9,578 nt of DNA from Planctomycetaceae bacterium (GTDB lineage: Bacteria > Planctomycetota > Planctomycetia > Planctomycetales > Planctomycetaceae), in NCBI GenBank assembly GCA_947479075.1, contig CANJZR010000107.1:1-9578 (forward strand). The letters are read 5' to 3'. Below, piece by piece: positions 5,911-9,578 of the stretch. Position 1 is the first letter of the stretch. Each line of letters starts with the position of its first letter. The notes below the pieces were generated by a model that was given only the letters and a program-made list of their open reading frames with translations, did not search any database and had not been told where the DNA came from. The translations under genes and the position numbers were made by a program.

Positions 5911-6747
5911 CTAGCTCTTCGGGTTCACTCGAACACCGAGTTTCTGAAGTTCTTCCAGTTGGGCCTTGGCCGGTTCGGGGAGTTTGTCAGCGTCGACGAA
6001 GATTCGCCAGTAGGGGGCAAACCGCTGCTCGCCAGCTATGTCTTTGCGGGCCATTTCGACGAGCGGGCCGAGGTCGCTTACCGGAGTCCCTTCGAGGAAG
6101 GTGTACCGCAACTCACGCAGCTCACTGAGAGGAGTCAGATCAATCACCTTGTTCCGCCGCAGCCGCAACGTCGACAGCCAACGCAACGACTTGAGCGGAG
6201 CCAGGTCAGACACCTGATTCCCGTCGAGCAACAAGGAGTTCAGTTTTGTCATTCCAGCCACCTGATCGATTGAGGTGATCTGGTTCTCGGACAGATACAA
6301 CGACCGCAGGTTGACCAACTTCTCCAGGCCAGCCAGCGATACGATCTGATTCTTCTCGGCCTCCAGATGCTGCAACTTCACCAGTCCCGCCAGCGGAGCG
6401 AGATCCTTGATCTGGTTACCGGAGAGGTACAGCGACTGGATGTTCTTCAGTTCCGCCAGTGGGGCCAGGCTCTCGATCGCGTTACCACTCAGTTTCACCT
6501 CCACCAGATTCGGGCACTTCTCCAGACCGGTCAGATCCTTGATCCCTTTGTTTCGGGCATCGAGGATGAAGATCGTTTTGAGATCGGCCTCTTCGATGAC
6601 AGACTTGTCGATCTGCTTGACCTTCAGGATCGCTTTGACCACGGACTCCAGCTGGGGATCCTTGATCGGTCCCTCGGCTCGGACCGGATTCGACCAGGCA
6701 GTCAGCCCCCAGATCAGCAGGACGATGAATGACCAGCGGTATGTCAT
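5911..6747 (-). CDS. Secreted leucine-rich-repeat (internalin-like) protein
   Basis: This 278-residue protein begins with a signal peptide: MTYRW, a hydrophobic core (SFIVLLIWGLTAW), then a likely signal peptidase I site after NPVRA at residues 20-24. The body is a regular LRR solenoid with asparagine ladder N89, N111, N133, N155, N177 and N199 at exactly 22-residue spacing, preceded by one degenerate repeat around N66 and followed by one in which T221 replaces the Asn. Repeats read LxxLxLxxNxIxDLxPLxxL, the internalin/LRR_4 class. A charged C-terminal cap (about residues 230-278) follows, with no membrane anchor or sortase motif. The frame is open to 6810, but I take the ATG at 6745-6747 because GAGGAG lies 7 nt upstream and the signal peptide starts there. 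Such repeats usually mediate protein binding; the partner is unknown. It is exported, to periplasm or beyond. Confidence 0.9.
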   Translation of the reverse strand: MTYRWSFIVLLIWGLTAWSNPVRAEGPIKDPQLESVVKAILKVKQIDKSVIEEADLKTIFILDARNKGIKDLTGLEKCPNLVEVKLSGNAIESLAPLAELKNIQSLYLSGNQIKDLAPLAGLVKLQHLEAEKNQIVSLAGLEKLVNLRSLYLSENQITSIDQVAGMTKLNSLLLDGNQVSDLAPLKSLRWLSTLRLRRNKVIDLTPLSELRELRYTFLEGTPVSDLGPLVEMARKDIAGEQRFAPYWRIFVDADKLPEPAKAQLEELQKLGVRVNPKS

Positions 6748-6961
6748 GATGCGACTCCTCAGTGGTTGCGTCAGCGTTGAGGAGGCAGCGAGCAAACCCT
6801 GCCCCCACACCTACGAGTCTAAAGGGGCTGTCGGTGGAGGGAAAGGAACCCGAAAGGCATCTCTTTTCGGCAAGCTTCCAGTACGCTCTCCCTTGGGGGA
6901 ATGAGTGATCTCTGAATAGAATCAAACTCTCCTGTCACGCAATAAATTAGCGAATCCGCCC
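6748..6961. promoter_or_regulatory. Divergent intergenic region between LRR gene and M48 peptidase gene
   Basis: This 214-bp spacer must hold promoters for both outward-facing genes. For the plus strand, TAGAAT (6917-6922, 5 of 6 to the -10 consensus) lies 18 bp after a weak TTGGGG (6893-6898), about 40 bp before the M48 start. A dyad CCGAAA (6850-6855) / TTTCGG (6865-6870) with a 9-nt loop lies near the middle and could be a hairpin or a binding site. I found no clear minus-strand promoter. Confidence 0.4.
6755..6760 (-). promoter_or_regulatory. Shine-Dalgarno deciding the LRR gene start
   Basis: GAGGAG on the minus strand sits 7 nt ahead of the ATG at 6745-6747. It favours this start over the upstream in-frame ATG at 6808-6810, whose added 21 residues would spoil the signal peptide. 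Confidence 0.65.
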
Positions 6962-9394
6962 ATGAGCATACCGGTTCAATGTCCGCACTGTGAGTCGAGT
7001 TTCCGCTGTAAGGACGAATTCGCTGGCAAGCGGGGAAAATGCCCGCAGTGTCAGAAGGTGTTCACTGTTCCACAATCCACAACGCCACAATCATCAGGGC
7101 AACAGCATCGTGTCGCTGGGCCAGAGCCACTTCAAGAAGTCAATGCCAGCGCATCACCGGGTGTGAAGGTCGAGTCTCGCAAGCAACCCCCTGAGAGAGA
7201 AGACAGCCCGCGAAAATTCCCTTCTGCAGCAGGTCAGAAAACCAATCGATTTGATATCGCCCAGGTATTCGCAGGCCTGGAAAAGGGCATAGAAACACCC
7301 CCTAAGGGACTCGGCTATGCCCTCTGGGCGGGCATCGTGTTGTTACTCATGGTTTTACTCCCGTGCATCTACGTCGCCTTGATTGGCTTAACCGGATACG
7401 GAGTGTATTACCATCTGGTGAATCATCACGAGATGTTGCAGGTTCGCGTTCGCGGTAAGGGGTATCTTTTCATTCTTCTGGCTTATGTGGCACCCGCCAT
7501 TATTGGGGGGTTAATTGCTCTCTTCATGTTAAAGCCATTACTCGCCAGACCTCAGGCTCAAAAACAGGGTTATGAACTCGATCCTCAAAGAGAACCGATC
7601 CTATATGAATTTATCCGCCGGGTCTGTGACGCCGTCGGGGCTCCTCAACCTGGAGTCATTGAACTGACCATGGATGTGAATGCCGCAGCAGGACCGAGAA
7701 AGGGTTTATTCAGTCTCATTCAGCGTGACTTGCGCCTGGTCATTGGAATCCCCTTGGTTGCTGGAACGACTGTGCAACAACTGGGCGGAGTTCTGGCCCA
7801 TGAGTTTGGCCACTTCTCTCAATCGACGGGAATGATTCTCTCGAATCTGATTCATCGAATTAACATCTGGTTCTTGCGAGTCGTATTTGAACGGGACGCA
7901 TGGGATGACTGGCTGACTTCGACAGCAAAGCAATCAGATATTCGCATTGGCTGGGTCCTGCATCTCGGGCGTCTGGGAGTATGGCTTTCGAGAAAGATTC
8001 TGCACGGGCTGATGCTCATGGGCTGGGCGGTGAGTGGTCGTTTTTCGCAGCACATGGAGTTTGACGCGGATCGATATGAAACGCAGCTGGCGGGAAGCGA
8101 CAATTTCAAGGAGACCTCACTGCTATTGCCCGTCCTGGCGACCGGACATCAGATGATTATCCCGACGATTCGTGAGTCATTGTCCCGACGAGAGATTGTC
8201 GATGACTTCCCCCGATTGATTGTGGAACAAGTGAAGCTCCTCACACCCGAACAAGTCGATCAAATCAAGAAGAATGTTCTCGACCAACAAACACGCTGGA
8301 TAGACACCCATCCCAGTACCCGGGATCGAATAGACAGTGCACTGAAAGAGACCGCCGCCGGTATTCTCCAAGCGAATGCCCCCGCCTCTGTGCTGTTTCG
8401 AGACTTTGATCGGTTCTGCCTGGCATTTACCAAACATTACTTCCAGACAGAGGTGGAGCTCGATCTCTCGAACTTCACAGTGACTCAGGCCGGGCAAATG
8501 CTGGCTGCGGAACAGGAGCAAACCCAAAGGCAGAATCAGGCCGTTGACTACACAACCGTGGCAATCCCACTCTCTCGCCCGATTCAGTGGGGCGAAGAGA
8601 TTACGGAAACGTTACATGATCCGCAGCTGGCCCTCCCCGAGTTGAAACGACTGAGGTCAAAGATCCTCAAGTGCCGCCCCGCCGCGATCGATGCACACAG
8701 TAATTACTCCCGCTCACAACGCGCAGTGACTGCAACTGCCATGGCTCTGGCCTATCACGAGTGTGGCTTGGCAGCAGAGAAAAAATTAAAGCAATCTGAG
8801 TGGGAAACCATCGAGTCCACCCGGAAAGATCTGGAGGCCAAACTGCAGTCAGTCGTAGATGCAGTACCAGCTCTCGCAGAGTATGAACGACTGTTAGGGC
8901 GGCGTGTCACTCTGGGTCTCCGTGTCTGGCAAGCCATCGTCGACGGGCCAAAGCGTGAACAACTGGCCGACTGGCTGAAGGCGTTGAGGCAATTCGATGA
9001 ACTCCGCCCGGAACTGTTTCGCATGCAGGTGAGCCAGACGAAGCAGGAGTACATCCTGAGCACTTTCGGCAAGTACCTCGAAGATGAACGGATCGTTCGC
9101 GGAATCCAGCGTGTGAATAAAGAGTTGGTCGCCCATGTTCGAAATGTCTTCTCCGAATTGAGCGCAATTCCTCATCCATTCAGTGAGTCTACGATGAGTA
9201 TCGCAGACTCTCTTGTTGATGAATTGCCGCCATTAAGCGATCCTTTTGTCGTCTTTCGATTGAGCGAAATGCTGGGGGAACATGCGGACTCGATCCAAGC
9301 CAGATTGATGCTGAATCTCCTCTCATTCGCAGCGGAAGGGGAAAAATCGCTCGGGCTAGAGCCACTTCCCCAGGCCGATTTGCCCGCAGATTGA
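6962..9394 (+). CDS. Membrane M48-family zinc metallopeptidase with N-terminal zinc ribbon
   Basis: This 810-residue protein is multidomain. Residues 1-38 form a CxxC...CxxC zinc ribbon (C7, C10, C27, C30), a head common on planctomycete proteins. A low-complexity Gln/Ser/Pro linker follows to about residue 95. Two membrane segments lie at about 119-150 and 168-190. The M48 catalytic motif HEFGH (residues 280-284) supplies two zinc ligands and the catalytic Glu, and E366 in HMEFDAD is the expected third ligand. A further hydrophobic helix lies at about 331-359, and THPSTRDRI near 449 is the usual M48 tail motif. The C-terminal ~350 residues are mostly helical and charged, with no family I recognise. 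Relatives such as HtpX and Ste24 cleave membrane or misfolded proteins; the substrate here is unknown. No Shine-Dalgarno precedes the ATG. A second gene starts 7 bp after its stop. Confidence 0.9.
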   Translation: MSIPVQCPHCESSFRCKDEFAGKRGKCPQCQKVFTVPQSTTPQSSGQQHRVAGPEPLQEVNASASPGVKVESRKQPPEREDSPRKFPSAAGQKTNRFDIAQVFAGLEKGIETPPKGLGYALWAGIVLLLMVLLPCIYVALIGLTGYGVYYHLVNHHEMLQVRVRGKGYLFILLAYVAPAIIGGLIALFMLKPLLARPQAQKQGYELDPQREPILYEFIRRVCDAVGAPQPGVIELTMDVNAAAGPRKGLFSLIQRDLRLVIGIPLVAGTTVQQLGGVLAHEFGHFSQSTGMILSNLIHRINIWFLRVVFERDAWDDWLTSTAKQSDIRIGWVLHLGRLGVWLSRKILHGLMLMGWAVSGRFSQHMEFDADRYETQLAGSDNFKETSLLLPVLATGHQMIIPTIRESLSRREIVDDFPRLIVEQVKLLTPEQVDQIKKNVLDQQTRWIDTHPSTRDRIDSALKETAAGILQANAPASVLFRDFDRFCLAFTKHYFQTEVELDLSNFTVTQAGQMLAAEQEQTQRQNQAVDYTTVAIPLSRPIQWGEEITETLHDPQLALPELKRLRSKILKCRPAAIDAHSNYSRSQRAVTATAMALAYHECGLAAEKKLKQSEWETIESTRKDLEAKLQSVVDAVPALAEYERLLGRRVTLGLRVWQAIVDGPKREQLADWLKALRQFDELRPELFRMQVSQTKQEYILSTFGKYLEDERIVRGIQRVNKELVAHVRNVFSELSAIPHPFSESTMSIADSLVDELPPLSDPFVVFRLSEMLGEHADSIQARLMLNLLSFAAEGEKSLGLEPLPQADLPAD

Positions 9395-9401
9395 ACGTCC
9401 C

Positions 9402-9578
9402 ATGAACGAGATAATTTCAACTCGACAAACCGTAAAGAGGTTGTTTGACTTCCTGGCCATTGTGATCGTCGCGTTGGTCCTGCTGGGGTTGGCGTGGCAG
9501 GTGGGACAGGTGACTTCGCAGACACCGGTATCGCCTGTAGATGCCTCTTCAGCGGTCGAGCACCTGGCTGACATTCCG
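9402..9578 (+). CDS. Single-pass membrane protein, N-terminal part (runs off window)
   Basis: An ATG at 9402 opens a frame of 59 codons that remains open at the window end. The protein begins MNEIISTRQTVKRLFDF, then has a strongly hydrophobic helix (LAIVIVALVLLGLAW, about residues 18-32), followed by a polar Gln/Ser/Pro-rich stretch. With basic residues before the helix, an N-in orientation with the bulk outside is likely. It lies 7 bp after the M48 peptidase stop on the same strand, so co-transcription and a shared task are plausible. I do not recognise the family from this fragment. The helix could instead be an uncleaved signal anchor. Confidence 0.65.
   Translation, partial: MNEIISTRQTVKRLFDFLAIVIVALVLLGLAWQVGQVTSQTPVSPVDASSAVEHLADIP

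Noticed and set aside
6407..6904. Plus-strand frames antisense to the LRR gene
   Set aside because: The minus strand has a signal peptide and a 22-residue Asn ladder; the opposite frames only mirror the repeat periodicity.
1..9578. CRISPR array, tRNA, rRNA, insertion sequence or phage genes
   Set aside because: No regularly spaced repeats, tRNA-like folds, transposase motifs or terminal inverted repeats were found on reading both strands.

Overview
The window looks like chromosomal DNA from a member of the Planctomycetota. This is inferred from gene style: a zinc-ribbon-headed membrane M48 peptidase, a secreted leucine-rich-repeat protein, a moderately GC-rich composition and irregular Shine-Dalgarno use. 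I could not run a taxonomic search. Almost everything from 1 to 6747 is on the minus strand. The last 2.6 kb is on the plus strand.

Iron-sulfur block (minus strand, 3544 down to 1, in order of transcription). A SufR-type cysteine-containing HTH regulator comes first. Then come a NuoB-like complex I subunit, an unrecognised 60-residue ORF, the ABC ATPase SufC, and SufB, which is cut by the left edge. The regulator probably senses Fe-S status and controls the SUF assembly genes downstream. SufB and SufC form the scaffold/ATPase core that builds Fe-S clusters, and NuoB is a protein that holds one such cluster (N2). No other nuo gene lies in the visible part of the locus, so nuoB and the small ORF sit inside what otherwise reads as a suf operon. 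A near-perfect 12-bp dyad separates the small ORF from sufC.

Middle block (minus strand, 6747 down to 3750). A secreted internalin-like LRR protein is followed by pyrE (orotate phosphoribosyltransferase, pyrimidine synthesis) and a DUF1444/YtpQ-like protein with an additional C-terminal region. A four-copy heptamer tandem repeat lies between the LRR gene and pyrE. An imperfect hairpin overlaps the pyrE stop codon, and a 322-bp stretch without a convincing gene follows.

Right block (plus strand, 6962 to the end). After a divergent 214-bp spacer there is an 810-residue membrane M48-family metallopeptidase with an N-terminal four-cysteine zinc ribbon. Seven bases later a one-pass membrane protein gene begins and runs off the window.

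Most genes are household or family-recognisable. The part least explained by standard annotation is the SufR-nuoB-small ORF-sufC-sufB arrangement.
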